Assembly: GCA_964475205.1 (NCBI GenBank)
Contig: CAYYVQ010000026.1
Span: forward strand, 1 to 32,057
Direction: 5' to 3'
DNA from: CAYSRM01 sp964475205
GTDB lineage: Bacteria; Verrucomicrobiota; Kiritimatiellia; UBA8416; CAYSRM01
DNA length: 32,057 nt
Under the pieces are notes generated by a model. The model was not told where the DNA came from. It ran no database searches and saw only the letters and a program-made list of their open reading frames with translations. The translations under genes and the position numbers were made by a program. Shown here piece after piece: positions 6,386-16,217 of the stretch (position 1 is the stretch's first letter; every line of letters starts with the position of its first letter).

Positions 6386-9268
6386 ATGAGAAACCAGAAG
6401 CGCAAGATGGTGAGCCTGTTGGGGATGCTGCTGTTGGGCACGTTTTTTGCCGTGATAGCTGGCGCAGCGGTGACCGATGAATTTAAGGTCAAGCGCGAGG
6501 CGGTGTTCGAATTCGCGCAGCCGCCGACGGTAACGAGGACCGGGGATACAATCGCGATCTCATTTGAAACTAAAGGCTTTTGCGATATCACAGTGGCCAT
6601 CGAACGAGAGGACGGTACGATCGTTCGGCATCTGGCAAGCGGCGTACTGGGAGACAATGCGCCCGAGCCCTTTGAGAAAAGTTCCAAAAAACAGACGGTA
6701 ATCTGGGACGGCAAGGACAATGTGGGCAAGTACGTGGACGACAAAGATGCCCTGACTGTGCGCGTCTCGCTCGGTCTGAAGCCGCGATTCGAGCGCACAT
6801 TGTTCTGGCATCCGTGGAAACGGGCGGGCAATGTCATGGTCGTGGCGACTGCGCCGGACGGCGTGCTGGTTTTCAAAAGCGGCAGGGCTGTGGATCATTT
6901 GCGCTATTTCGACCGGGACGGAAAATTTATGCGCACGCTCTATCCCTTCCCTGCGGAAAAAATCGAATCCGTGCCCGGAATCATCTGGCACCGCTTTCCA
7001 GACGGCGCAAAACTTCCGATCAAGCCGAATTGGCAGCAGACAACACTGCTGATGAGCGGCAGCAACTGCTCGAAACCTACGTATAAAGATGGCAAATACA
7101 GCGGATACGCTCCGCGCAAGGTCGAATTGCCCGGTTCTGCCGGTCATGGTTTGGTTGTGGGAAAGAAACGTGTCGCCTTGATCGGGCACAGGCTTAGCCG
7201 CCTGGCGCTCGACGGAACGAGCGATGGCCTCAATGTGCATGGCCCGGATGTGTCGTATTATGGACCGGACAAAGAGTTCAGGAAAAATGTTCATCCCCGA
7301 AGAGGGGCGTTCAGCCCAGATGAGAAATGGTTGTATTTGACGATGTACAACCAAACGCTGCTGAAATCCACGATGAAATACGGCTTGGGCCGGTCAACAT
7401 GGCGCCATGCGGTCAAGCGCATCCGGTTTGCCGACGATAAGGCCACGCCGGAACTGTTTGCGGGCGGAGACAAACCAGGCAAGGAAGATGGGCAATTCGA
7501 CATGCCTGTGGACGTGGCAACCGATGCCAGGGGGCGCGTGTATGTTGCCGATCACCGTAACGACCGGATCCAGATCTTCAAGGCAGATGGCAAGCATCTC
7601 AAGACGATTGCCTCCAAACGGCCGACACGTATCGACATTCATCCTAAGACCGGAGAATTGTTTGTCTTTTCCTGGGCGCTGCCTGTGCCGGATGGGCGAC
7701 GAAGCACACCGTCCGCATCTACCGGAAGGTATGTTTTGACCCGCTATTCGTCGTTGGACAAATCAGCAAAGAAGACGGCGACATGGGATATGAACATTAA
7801 ACCCGATCCTCGCGGACACCCGTTGATGAATAGAGGTTTCAACAATCAGATTAACACGAGCGCCGCCATGGATTTCAGCGGTGACAAGTTACGGATCTGG
7901 GTGAATGCCCGTTCTCCTGCCGGACATCGCGGCCGGAGCGGCTCTCGCGGCGAAGGGGTTATGCTGCTGGAGCAGGACGGCGATTCATGGAAAGTGAAAG
8001 GCGATTTTCTGAACGATGCCGCCCGTGGCATTCGTCGCGTCAATGCGGCTATATGGAATCGGCAACGGTTGTATGTCAATCCAAAGAATGGTATGCTGTA
8101 CTTGCTGGAAGGCGACAGCGCCCATGGCAAGGCGTCCAAGCGAACCCTGCAAATCGATCCTGACACCGGTCGGACACGCGAGATCCAGCTTCCGCTCAGC
8201 GTCGAAGACATGGCCTTCGATCCCGACGGTCATGTCTATCTGCGCACACATAAAATGGTTATGCGCTATCAGCCCGATACTTGGCGCGAGGTACCGTTCG
8301 ACTACGGCGAGGAACGTGAGCGCCATAATTTCGGCAACAGCGGCGGCGAACGGTCCGGCAAAGTTATCAGCGGCTCGGTGTTTCGCGGTGGCGGATCTTT
8401 TCATCATGGCGGGTTTCATGTGGCGCCCAACGGCAACCTGGTCGTGGCCGGCCGGTATCATACTCAAAGCGCTTCTGTCGGCACAAGACGGCACGAGGCC
8501 CAGGCGGACGAGACCGCTACCTATCAGCCGAATGTATATCCCGGTCGGATCATGGGTGCGATTCATCTTGTTCAGATACTGGACCGGTATGGCAACATGC
8601 TACACGAGGATGCCGTGCCCGGTGTTCACGGGCTGATAAACGGAGTGGCGATCGACAATCGCAACGACATCTATTTGCTCAGCGCAGCCATCCGTTACTA
8701 CAATGGCGCCCGCCATTTCAACGATCATGCCGGCACACTTATGAAGTTTACGCCCGGGGAAGGGCGTTTACTGTCCGCGTCAGGCGCGCCTGTTCCGCTA
8801 AAACCTTTGCCCGACCGGCCGCAGGATTTGGCCTTCCCAAAAATGTGGGCGGAAGGCGCGCACTGGATGTACGGCGGAGTTGGCTGGGGCGGCCAGAACT
8901 ATTCGTCCGGCTGTTCCTGTCCGAACACACGCTTTGCGCTGGATTATTTCGCGCGCAGTTTCACGCCAGAGATTGACCGCTACAATGTGGGGGTCGTCGA
9001 CAGCGCCGGCAATCTCATTGTGCGTGTGGGGCAATACGGCAATGTCGAGGACGGCATGCCGCTGGTTAAGGACGGCGGTCCATCCGATCCGCGTTCAATT
9101 GGCGGCGATGAGACCGCGATATTCTTTGCGCCCTACGTGGCTACGCAAACGGATCGGCGTCTGTTTATCGCCGATCCCGGCAACGCCCGCATCGCCAGCG
9201 TCAAGTTAGGCTACCATACTGACAGCCTGATGCCGCTCAAGGATGTGCCGGACAGGCAAGGGGAATGA
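6386..9268 (+). CDS. Secreted FlgD-Ig/NHL-propeller protein
   Basis: This 960-residue exported protein has a signal peptide of about 28 residues (LLGMLLLGTFFAVIAGA). A FlgD-like Ig domain follows, with IVRHLASGVLG at 79-89 and WDGKDNVG at 107-114. The rest reads as a long beta-propeller with at least one clear NHL repeat at about 367-402 (PVDVATDARGRVYVADHRND). The C-terminal part has Cys843-x-Cys845, followed by NVGVVDSAGNLIVRVGQYGN. An AGGAAAGG Shine-Dalgarno sequence lies about 7 bases before the ATG. A paralogue is encoded at 21697-24321. Its exact function is unknown. The location beside lyases suggests binding or modification of polysaccharide outside the cytoplasm. No catalytic site of a known glycoside hydrolase or lyase was recognised. 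It is convergent with the lyase gene at 9362. Confidence 0.85.
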   Translation: MRNQKRKMVSLLGMLLLGTFFAVIAGAAVTDEFKVKREAVFEFAQPPTVTRTGDTIAISFETKGFCDITVAIEREDGTIVRHLASGVLGDNAPEPFEKSSKKQTVIWDGKDNVGKYVDDKDALTVRVSLGLKPRFERTLFWHPWKRAGNVMVVATAPDGVLVFKSGRAVDHLRYFDRDGKFMRTLYPFPAEKIESVPGIIWHRFPDGAKLPIKPNWQQTTLLMSGSNCSKPTYKDGKYSGYAPRKVELPGSAGHGLVVGKKRVALIGHRLSRLALDGTSDGLNVHGPDVSYYGPDKEFRKNVHPRRGAFSPDEKWLYLTMYNQTLLKSTMKYGLGRSTWRHAVKRIRFADDKATPELFAGGDKPGKEDGQFDMPVDVATDARGRVYVADHRNDRIQIFKADGKHLKTIASKRPTRIDIHPKTGELFVFSWALPVPDGRRSTPSASTGRYVLTRYSSLDKSAKKTATWDMNIKPDPRGHPLMNRGFNNQINTSAAMDFSGDKLRIWVNARSPAGHRGRSGSRGEGVMLLEQDGDSWKVKGDFLNDAARGIRRVNAAIWNRQRLYVNPKNGMLYLLEGDSAHGKASKRTLQIDPDTGRTREIQLPLSVEDMAFDPDGHVYLRTHKMVMRYQPDTWREVPFDYGEERERHNFGNSGGERSGKVISGSVFRGGGSFHHGGFHVAPNGNLVVAGRYHTQSASVGTRRHEAQADETATYQPNVYPGRIMGAIHLVQILDRYGNMLHEDAVPGVHGLINGVAIDNRNDIYLLSAAIRYYNGARHFNDHAGTLMKFTPGEGRLLSASGAPVPLKPLPDRPQDLAFPKMWAEGAHWMYGGVGWGGQNYSSGCSCPNTRFALDYFARSFTPEIDRYNVGVVDSAGNLIVRVGQYGNVEDGMPLVKDGGPSDPRSIGGDETAIFFAPYVATQTDRRLFIADPGNARIASVKLGYHTDSLMPLKDVPDRQGE

Positions 9269-9361
9269 AGGATGTTCGGGAAAAAATAGGTCGTTCCAAT
9301 TAAGCCCGCCTTGCATGGTCTGTGGCCGCGAGATTCCCTCGAAACAAGATCTTCATCCTTA

Positions 9362-11680
9362 TCAACGCACGTTAAGGACAAGTTCCTTTGGCCATCCCTT
9401 GTCGAGGTTCACCGTAATCCCGGAGCCGTTGTCACTCGCCTTAATCTGAACTTCCTTTTTGGAGGACGAAACACTGAAGGGAACTCCAAATGAGACACTG
9501 CCTCCCTTGTGAGCAGGATCCTGTACAGTCACATATAGTTTCGTGTTTTCTCTGGACAGGGCAAGGAACAGTGGTTGGGACGCAGAATACCCTTCCAGGT
9601 TCTCCTTCTGAAAGAAATACAGATACCGGGTCCGGGAGTGTTTATCGTCTATAATATGGGCGGTTTCCGACTTGGCCTTGATCTCAAGCGGGAAATCATC
9701 CGAGGCTTTCTGCATGGCGCCGGGGGAGACTTCAGGAACAATGATGGCCGCGTAGGTGTTATTCTCCTGTTTCAGGTCATGATTCACCCGCAGACTGTAA
9801 AAACGGGCCTTGTATTTGGTGTCGGTTCCGTATCTTTTGTTGATATAGGTGTAGGCCTTTTCTGAAGTTTTGATTTGAATCTCAATTTCCGTCGGCTCTG
9901 GAAATATGTACCCGTAATTGCGAACATGCAGCCATTTCTGGACTGTAACCGTTTGGGCGCCATCCTTGAGAGGAATGCGTTTGCCGTCAATAATCAGGCT
10001 GGAATCATCTTCTCGCAACGGACATTGATGAAGGGTGGTAAAGAAAGGTTTATCATGTTCAAGCCCGGGGCAGCGAATGCGTGTCCCTGCCAGCGCAATG
10101 CCAAGGGGCGTGACCGTATAGGATTTTCTTGCCTTAAGCTTTTTGCTTCCGTTGTCGATCAGGAAATCCATTCCTGCCATTGCGGAAACCTCTTGGTGGG
10201 CAAGACCGCCCACAACCGTGGAATGGCCCTCGCGTTCCGGCCGGACCCTGACCTTATGCGCGACTGTAACTCCTGACGGCTCATACCAGTTCATCGTTGG
10301 AATTATGTTATTGTCGAATTCGTGTCCGCCGGTCATGATGACCAGGGTGCCATCACCGGAACTGTGCCCGCGTATATTTTCATCGCGTATCGAATGCCAG
10401 GCTTTTGTGCGCTTTGAACTCATAAGCACAGCGGTGTAGAATCTTCCCATGCGGCCTGCCATGTAATCCGAGGTCGGATAGAACCTGGCGCCGGTCGGCA
10501 TGGGTTGCGCCCTGTTCAGGTGTGGCTCGACCTGCGGCGCAAGGGTTGCTATGGAAAGCGTATAGAATTCCTCTTTCGGTCTGGCGTCGTACCATTCCCC
10601 GATAAAGGACAGCGCAAGATCTTTACAGGTGGCGCCATCGGCCAGGTAAAGGGTCATGGCCATTTCAAGTTCGACCGGATCGACAACCGCCCCGTCCCGG
10701 GAAATGGATCTTCCGGCTGTAAACGGACTGATATGGCCTTTGTAGGTGTTGAATATGATGAACTCGCGGAACCATTTCTGGAAAAGTTCAAAGGCGTTGT
10801 CTGACAGACTGAATTTTGTTCCTGATGTGAGTTGCAGGAAAGAAGACATGCGCTTGATTTGTTCGCGGCCGTACCCCATGTTAATCCCGTGCCCATGGAA
10901 ATGGTACGAGTAGTCGTCCTGAATGCCCAGATCAGTCTTGTATGATCCATCCCTGGAAGACAGGATAGAAACAAGTTTTGCGCCGTTTGCCGCGTATTTC
11001 TCATTACCTGTAATACACGCAACACGCATCTGATTAAAGGCCACATCCATCGCGTTAGCCCCGCCGCTTTTGTAATAAGGCCTATAGAATATGTCAACCA
11101 GTCCCTTTTTACCGTCCGCGCCTGTCAGGGCTTCCAGCATCTTTTCGCGCGTTTCACCCGGCAGGCTATCCTCCAGTAATATCAGGGTATTACTGAGGCT
11201 CCTTGGTACCCCGATTTCCCAGCCCCACCAATTGCCGGGCTTCTCGCCACCGGGCTTGATAAACGGATACAGGTACTCGCATGCCGCGGTAATTTGAGTC
11301 AGTACTTTGCCGCTTTTATGATGTTTCGAATTCGGGCAAGCCCATGCGCGTGTCATCCTGTATATTTTTGCCGAGAACCATTTGACCGTATCACCATCAC
11401 GCTTTTTAAGCTTTCCCCATGATCCGTAGCCGTCAGATTGCCTGTCCATATTCTGCGAAGAAAGCGCCGCTTCGGCTTGTTTATCGATGTCTCTTATAAG
11501 CGCTTTTACCGCCAGGTTGGAAGTATCCAGACCCGCGGGGGCCAGCAGTTGCTGGAATCGGGCTTTAAGCGTGGCCAGGTCTGGCTGCCGAGTCGATTCT
11601 GCGCGCACGGGGCAGATAAAAACACTGAAACTGATAAAATATGTCAGGAGAACTGCTGTTGTATTTTGCTTTATTTTCAT
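9362..11680 (-). CDS. Polysaccharide lyase family 8 (chondroitinase/hyaluronidase-like)
   Basis: Family 8 lyases cleave uronic-acid polysaccharides by beta-elimination. The 772-residue protein has a signal peptide (about 1-27, ending VRA), an alpha-toroid with NWWGWEIG at 150-157, and then a beta-sandwich half. Catalytic residues can be assigned by motif and spacing: Asn209 in GGANAMD, His262 in the DYSYHFHG segment, Tyr270 in MGYG, and Arg324/Arg328 in GRSISR. The Asn-His-Tyr-Arg spacings (53, 8 and 54) are close to those of known chondroitinase AC (50, 9 and 54). The substrate is not determined: chondroitin, hyaluronan, xanthan or a marine polyuronide are all possible. The encoded paralogue at 18651-20997 is similar throughout. 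It is transcribed in the direction of the opp operon, with a 425-base repeat-bearing gap before it, so it probably has its own promoter. Confidence 0.93.
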   Translation of the reverse strand: MKIKQNTTAVLLTYFISFSVFICPVRAESTRQPDLATLKARFQQLLAPAGLDTSNLAVKALIRDIDKQAEAALSSQNMDRQSDGYGSWGKLKKRDGDTVKWFSAKIYRMTRAWACPNSKHHKSGKVLTQITAACEYLYPFIKPGGEKPGNWWGWEIGVPRSLSNTLILLEDSLPGETREKMLEALTGADGKKGLVDIFYRPYYKSGGANAMDVAFNQMRVACITGNEKYAANGAKLVSILSSRDGSYKTDLGIQDDYSYHFHGHGINMGYGREQIKRMSSFLQLTSGTKFSLSDNAFELFQKWFREFIIFNTYKGHISPFTAGRSISRDGAVVDPVELEMAMTLYLADGATCKDLALSFIGEWYDARPKEEFYTLSIATLAPQVEPHLNRAQPMPTGARFYPTSDYMAGRMGRFYTAVLMSSKRTKAWHSIRDENIRGHSSGDGTLVIMTGGHEFDNNIIPTMNWYEPSGVTVAHKVRVRPEREGHSTVVGGLAHQEVSAMAGMDFLIDNGSKKLKARKSYTVTPLGIALAGTRIRCPGLEHDKPFFTTLHQCPLREDDSSLIIDGKRIPLKDGAQTVTVQKWLHVRNYGYIFPEPTEIEIQIKTSEKAYTYINKRYGTDTKYKARFYSLRVNHDLKQENNTYAAIIVPEVSPGAMQKASDDFPLEIKAKSETAHIIDDKHSRTRYLYFFQKENLEGYSASQPLFLALSRENTKLYVTVQDPAHKGGSVSFGVPFSVSSSKKEVQIKASDNGSGITVNLDKGWPKELVLNVR

Positions 11681-11761
11681 GCCTGTGAGACTAGATTATA
11701 AAAAAAGGACAGTCAAGCTCCCCAAAAAAATGTGCATGCGGAGCCACGTCTTCACATTCTA

Positions 11762-11984
11762 CCCCTTATCCCATCTTAGTCCCGATCATCATCCCGATCA
11801 TCGTCGCTGCCATCCTCGTCCCGATCCTTGTCAATCCCCATCCTTGTCTCGATCATCGTAGACAAAGATCGGGACAATGATCGTGATAAGGATGAAGAGG
11901 ATCAAGATCGGGCAAACCGGTTTTGGCCTGCAATGGCTGTCTATGGAACGTTTATGCCGGAGGAGTGTGAGAAATGCGGGTTAG
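11762..11984 (+). repeat. Left-truncated copy of the terminal-inverted-repeat element
   Basis: This is about 85% identical to 18416-18622: the same GATCGGG-rich palindrome, then the stretch ending ATGGAACGTTTATGCCGG and a right terminus GTGTGAGAAATGCGGGTTAG. The left ~90 bases, including the left terminal repeat, are absent. It fills most of the 425-base space between oppF and the first lyase gene. The remaining parts (11681-11761 and 11985-12105) show no gene or clear terminator. Confidence 0.75.
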
Positions 11985-12105
11985 ATGTTCAGCTTCGCAA
12001 CAGGGTATTGTGCGTGTTTGCGAATATGATCCGGCAGGCAGAATTGTGCGTGAATTTGGCGCTGACACATAGCCCGCTTTTCAGAAACGGCAGTTCAGAT
12101 GACGC

Positions 12106-13104
12106 TTATGAAGTCAGATGGCATCTGACGAAGTGGTTGTCATCCATTTTCTTGAGCTCTTGTCGCGTCACTCTGCAACTTTCCATGGCATTCGGGCACC
12201 TGGAGAAGAACTTGCATCCTTCCTGTGCTTCTGAAAGCGATTCTGTTTCCCCTTCTATCGTCTTATGTTCAATCTTCTTTCTGGGATCCGCAATAGGAAT
12301 GGCAGAAAGGAGCGCCTTTGTATAGGGATGAAGCGGCGAGGAGAATATCTTCCTGCTGTCAGCAAGCTCCATGATCTGACCAAGGTACATGATGGCTATC
12401 CGGTCGCAGAAACGTTCCAGCACGGCAAGGTCGTGGGCTACGATAATATATGTCAGATGAAGCACATTCTGAAGATCCATCAGAATATTCAGCACCTGTG
12501 CCCGGACCGACACGTCCAGGGCGGAGACCGGCTCATCGAGAAGCAGTAGCTTCGGTTGAAGAGCCAGCGAGCGCGCAATCCCGATTCTCTGTCGCTGGCC
12601 ACCACTGAATGCATGCGGATACCGTTTCATATATGCCGGGTCAAGTCCTACTTTCGCAAGTAGCTCGGCTACTCGGTCTTTAAGCTCTTTTCCCCTGGCT
12701 ATGTTGTGTATTTGAAACGGCTCGCCGATAATATCCAGAACTGTCATCTTCGGGTCAAGTGATCCGTAAGGATCCTGAAAGACATATTGCATGTTCTGCC
12801 AGAGCAAACGTTTCTGTTTAAGGGAAAGCTTAGTAATATCAGTCATTCTGCCTTTAAAAGGAAACATGACGGCCCCCTCGGTCGGTTTGTATGCGCCTAT
12901 GATTGTTCGCACAGCCGTTGTCTTGCCGCAGCCGCTTTCACCTGCAAGACCAAGCGTTTCCCCTTTTTTAACCTGAAGATCGATACCATCCACCGCTTTC
13001 ATAAAGCTCTGGGTCCGACGAAGGAAGCCGCCACGTTTAACCGGGAAGAATTTCTTCAACCCTCGAACATCCATGATGAGATTGTCATTATCGGGGATTG
13101 ACAT
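12106..13104 (-). CDS. Oligopeptide/oligosaccharide ABC transporter ATPase, OppF-type
   Basis: This is the second ATPase of an Opp/Dpp-type importer, acting on the cytoplasmic face of the membrane. The 332-residue protein has Walker A GESGCGKTT, a Q-loop VFQDPYGSLDP, signature SGGQRQR, Walker B LLLLDEPVSALD, the H-loop histidine in VAHDL, and the C-terminal Oligo_HPY extension with HPYTKALL and a Cys-containing tail (GCKFFSRCP). It starts 17 bases inside the end of the OppD gene, which indicates translational coupling, and it is the last gene of the operon. A perfect 8-base palindrome (GTCAGATG-G-CATCTGAC, 12113-12129) lies in its last codons but lacks a T run. Setting beside lyases suggests an oligosaccharide cargo; this is inference. 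Confidence 0.92.
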   Translation of the reverse strand: MSIPDNDNLIMDVRGLKKFFPVKRGGFLRRTQSFMKAVDGIDLQVKKGETLGLAGESGCGKTTAVRTIIGAYKPTEGAVMFPFKGRMTDITKLSLKQKRLLWQNMQYVFQDPYGSLDPKMTVLDIIGEPFQIHNIARGKELKDRVAELLAKVGLDPAYMKRYPHAFSGGQRQRIGIARSLALQPKLLLLDEPVSALDVSVRAQVLNILMDLQNVLHLTYIIVAHDLAVLERFCDRIAIMYLGQIMELADSRKIFSSPLHPYTKALLSAIPIADPRKKIEHKTIEGETESLSEAQEGCKFFSRCPNAMESCRVTRQELKKMDDNHFVRCHLTS

Positions 13105-14122
13105 TTTTTATTGTTTCCTTAGTTCTATAACATCTTACAAAGTGGCCTTTGCCATTTTCAACATTCTTAACCGGGCCAGGCGCATTACACAAACCCGGTT
13201 CAAAAAAACTGCAACGAGGCCCGAACGGACATCCTTCCGGCAGATTTCTTGGATCTGGCACAGACCCGCCGATAGCCTTCAGTTTTGTCTTATGTCCCTC
13301 TCCGGGAACAGGCACGCTTGCTATCAATCCCTGTGTATACGGGTGGGCAGGTTTTTCATAGATTGTATAAACGTCAGCAGTTTCAACGATAGATCCCATA
13401 TACATAACGCTGACTCTGGAGCAGGTTCCGGCCACAATTCCAAGATCGTGAGTTATAAACAGCACAGCCAGACCGAGCTCCTGCTGAAGCTCCTGCAAGA
13501 GTTCAAGAATCTGTGCCTGAATTGTGACATCAAGCGCGGTTGTTGGTTCATCTGCAATCAATAATGCAGGTCTGCATACCAACGCCATGGCGATCATCAC
13601 ACGCTGACGTTGTCCGCCTGAAAGATTGTGCGGATAATCATGGATTCTCTTTGAAGGTTCAGGAATTCCAACCCGGTCAAGCATTCTGACCGCTTCCATG
13701 CAGGCATCTTTCCGTGAAACATCCCGGTGAAGCCATACGGCTTCGGCAACCTGGTGGCCAATGGTGAATACGGGGGAGAGTGCGCGCATTGGCTCCTGAA
13801 AAATCATTGCCGCCTGTGCGCCCCGGACAGAACGCATCTGCCTGCTATCTTTTTTCAGATCAAGAACGTCTACCGCCTTGCCTCCTTCCGAAGTCAGTCT
13901 GATAGAACCCGAAAGCTCGGCAGGGGGCTCTTTCAGCAGCCGCAGTATACTCATTGCCGTAACGCTTTTACCTGATCCGCTTTCGCCTACAAGCGCGGTG
14001 GACTCACCCTGATTAACATAAAGATCAACTCCTGAGACGGCGGGCACAACTCCGTCCAGAGTATGAAAGTCGACCTTTAGATCGGTTATATTCAGAACAG
14101 GATTATGGGATGTATTCGGCAT
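13088..14122 (-). CDS. Oligopeptide/oligosaccharide ABC transporter ATPase, OppD-type
   Basis: This is the first ATPase of the importer. The 344-residue protein has Walker A GESGSGKS, Q-loop IFQEPMRALSP, signature SGGQRQR, Walker B LLIADEPTTALD, H-loop ITHDLG, and the Oligo_HPY tail (HPYTQGLIASVP) ending in a Cys-rich segment CPFGPRCSF. The TAA stop of the preceding permease is directly followed by its ATG, and its own end overlaps the OppF gene. Together with OppF it powers import through the two permeases encoded upstream. Confidence 0.92.
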   Translation of the reverse strand: MPNTSHNPVLNITDLKVDFHTLDGVVPAVSGVDLYVNQGESTALVGESGSGKSVTAMSILRLLKEPPAELSGSIRLTSEGGKAVDVLDLKKDSRQMRSVRGAQAAMIFQEPMRALSPVFTIGHQVAEAVWLHRDVSRKDACMEAVRMLDRVGIPEPSKRIHDYPHNLSGGQRQRVMIAMALVCRPALLIADEPTTALDVTIQAQILELLQELQQELGLAVLFITHDLGIVAGTCSRVSVMYMGSIVETADVYTIYEKPAHPYTQGLIASVPVPGEGHKTKLKAIGGSVPDPRNLPEGCPFGPRCSFFEPGLCNAPGPVKNVENGKGHFVRCYRTKETIKNVNPR

Positions 14123-15226
14123 TTATTTTGAATACGGGTCAACAGCGTCCCGGAGCCCGTCTCCCAGAAAGTTAAAACAAAGCACAGTAACGATAATGCA
14201 TAGCGCCGGTATCAGGAGCCACTGGTAAAAATAGAGAGTTGTCAGATTGCGGCCGGCCTGCAGAAGGACCCCCCAGCTTGTCATGGGAGGTCGAATTCCC
14301 AGGTTCAGGAATGAAAGTGAGCTTTCCGCGATAATCATTGTTGGAATCGCTATTGTTCCGATCACGATAACGTGGCTCATTACGCCCGGAACAAGGTGTC
14401 GGAACAGAATACGCGTATGGCTTGCGCCCATTAACCTTGCGGCGAGAACATATTCCTCGTTCCGAAGCGAAAGCACCATCCCCCGTACCTGGCGAGCAAG
14501 CCCCGTCCAGCCCAGAAGGGAAAGTATAATGGTAATCATAAAATATGTCTTCAGCTGTCCGAGATCCGCTGGAATTGCCGCTGATAATGCCATCCAGAGA
14601 GGTATTCGCGGGAATGAGCGTAGTATCTCTATGAATCTTTGAATCCCTTCGTCGATCAAGCCCCCGAAATAACCCGACACAACGCCAAGCACGGTTCCCA
14701 GGACAATGCTGAGGAATACGCCGGCCAATCCAATGGTAAGCGATACACGCGCGCCGTAGAAAATTCGCGAAAACATGTCACGCCCCTGCCGGTCTGTGCC
14801 TAACAAAAAGACGCCTTCGTTCCCGGGAGTTTTAATCCCGAACAGATGCAATTTTGTTTCCACGCCTAAAATGCGGTAGGCGTCGCCGCGGACGAAAAAA
14901 TGCAGAGGGTATTTTTCAGAAAGATCCTGTTCGTATATTTTTTTTCCCGAGACTTCGTCTATCCTGAATTTGAGACCATAGACAAACGGTCGCAGGTGAA
15001 ATCCTGCATCGGAAAAAAAATGCAGTCCCTGCGGCGGCACAAATGCGCGGTTTTTAAAGCGGTGATCCGAACCGTATGGCGCGATAAAGCCGGAAAGCAA
15101 GGTGGCACAATACATGAGGAGCAATATGATTCCGGCAGCAACCGCAACTTTGTTTTGCCTGAACTTGCGCCACGCCAGTTTCCATTGTCCGGCGTATTGC
15201 GTCTGTTCCTGTTTTTCTTTATCCAT
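14123..15226 (-). CDS. ABC transporter permease, OppC-type
   Basis: This inner-membrane permease of the Opp/Dpp class has 367 residues. One membrane segment near residues 27-47 (VAVAAGIILLLMYCATLLSG) is followed by a long extracytoplasmic insert of about 90 residues, then GTDRQGRDMFSR and a five-helix transport domain carrying the EAA-type coupling loop (EYVLAARLMGASH...LVPG). The ATG at 15226 lies four bases after the OppB stop and is preferred over one at 15265 that would overlap OppB by 35 bases. The insert between the first two helices is longer than in standard OppC and is a recurrent feature of some oligosaccharide- or large-substrate-type systems. Confidence 0.9.
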   Translation of the reverse strand: MDKEKQEQTQYAGQWKLAWRKFRQNKVAVAAGIILLLMYCATLLSGFIAPYGSDHRFKNRAFVPPQGLHFFSDAGFHLRPFVYGLKFRIDEVSGKKIYEQDLSEKYPLHFFVRGDAYRILGVETKLHLFGIKTPGNEGVFLLGTDRQGRDMFSRIFYGARVSLTIGLAGVFLSIVLGTVLGVVSGYFGGLIDEGIQRFIEILRSFPRIPLWMALSAAIPADLGQLKTYFMITIILSLLGWTGLARQVRGMVLSLRNEEYVLAARLMGASHTRILFRHLVPGVMSHVIVIGTIAIPTMIIAESSLSFLNLGIRPPMTSWGVLLQAGRNLTTLYFYQWLLIPALCIIVTVLCFNFLGDGLRDAVDPYSK

Positions 15227-15230
15227 CGTT

Positions 15231-16214
15231 TCAGTCCAGCCTGATCTTCGGATCTGCCCATGCAAGCAGGATGTCGGACAGTAGGTTGCCCAACAGAAGC
15301 ATTATCGACAGAAGCATCAAAAAAGTGCCGGCAAGATACATATCCTGGGTTTCGAGAGCGCGATAAAAAAGCGGGCCTGTTGTTGGAAGTCCCAACACGA
15401 TTGCCACGATAATAGATCCGGAAACCAACTGGGGGAGCTGAAGTCCGAAAATACTGATCATTGGGTTTATTGCCACACGCACGGCATACTTGTATATAAC
15501 GAGCTTTTCCGACAGGCCTTTAGCGCGTGCGGTGGTGATATACTGTTCGTCAAGAACATTGAGCATACTCGAACGCATGACCCTCATGAGGCTTGCCGTG
15601 CCTGCGGCGCCGATAACTATTACCGGCACCCAGATATGTTTGGCAAGGTCAATTACCCTGGCCAAACTCCATTGCGCATTTCTGAATTCAGGCGAGAAAA
15701 GACCGCCGGCGCTCCCTCCGAACCAGAAGACTGATATGTACATGGCCACCAGGGCAATGATAAAACCGGGGATACAGATGCCGATAAAAGCAATAAAGGT
15801 AAGCAGATAATCGCCGAGGGACCCCCTGTGGCATGCAGAATATATACCGATAGGCAGCGCAACCATCCACATGAATATCATTGCGCCCAGGGCCATGAGA
15901 AACGTGAGGCCCAGTCTTTCGCCGATCAACTCGGAAACAGGGCGCCTCCATTCAAAAGAATAGCCGAAATCCCCCACAACGCATCCGCCAACCCAGTGAA
16001 GATACTGTTTCCACATTGACTCGTCGAGATGGTACCGCTCCCTTAAGGTATTGAAAGCTTCCTGATCCACCTGTGAATCGCTTTCGGCAAGCTCGGCCTG
16101 AAGCGAATCAAAAAAATCTCCAGGCGGGAGCTGGATAATGATGAATACCAGGATTGATACAATGATCAGTGTGGGTATCATCCTGAGCAATCTTCGTAGT
16201 ATATGAATCAACAT
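15231..16214 (-). CDS. ABC transporter permease, OppB-type
   Basis: This 327-residue inner-membrane permease has an N-terminal helix (IPTLIIVSILVFIIIQLPPG), the periplasmic loop with LRERYHLDESMWKQYLHW and the GDFGYSF motif usual before the second helix of OppB/DppB proteins, and five more helices. The EAA-type loop (YITTARAKGLSEK) contacts the ATPases. Its ATG follows the stop of the binding-protein gene by three bases, and it forms the pore with the OppC-type partner encoded next. Confidence 0.93.
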   Translation of the reverse strand: MLIHILRRLLRMIPTLIIVSILVFIIIQLPPGDFFDSLQAELAESDSQVDQEAFNTLRERYHLDESMWKQYLHWVGGCVVGDFGYSFEWRRPVSELIGERLGLTFLMALGAMIFMWMVALPIGIYSACHRGSLGDYLLTFIAFIGICIPGFIIALVAMYISVFWFGGSAGGLFSPEFRNAQWSLARVIDLAKHIWVPVIVIGAAGTASLMRVMRSSMLNVLDEQYITTARAKGLSEKLVIYKYAVRVAINPMISIFGLQLPQLVSGSIIVAIVLGLPTTGPLFYRALETQDMYLAGTFLMLLSIMLLLGNLLSDILLAWADPKIRLD

Positions 16215-16217
16215 AAG

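Noticed and set aside
11828..12325. Asp/Arg-rich protein encoded in the repeat (also 18337-18801)
   Set aside because: The reading arises from the GATCGGG palindrome of a non-coding element, runs into the opposite-strand gene, and has no ribosome site.
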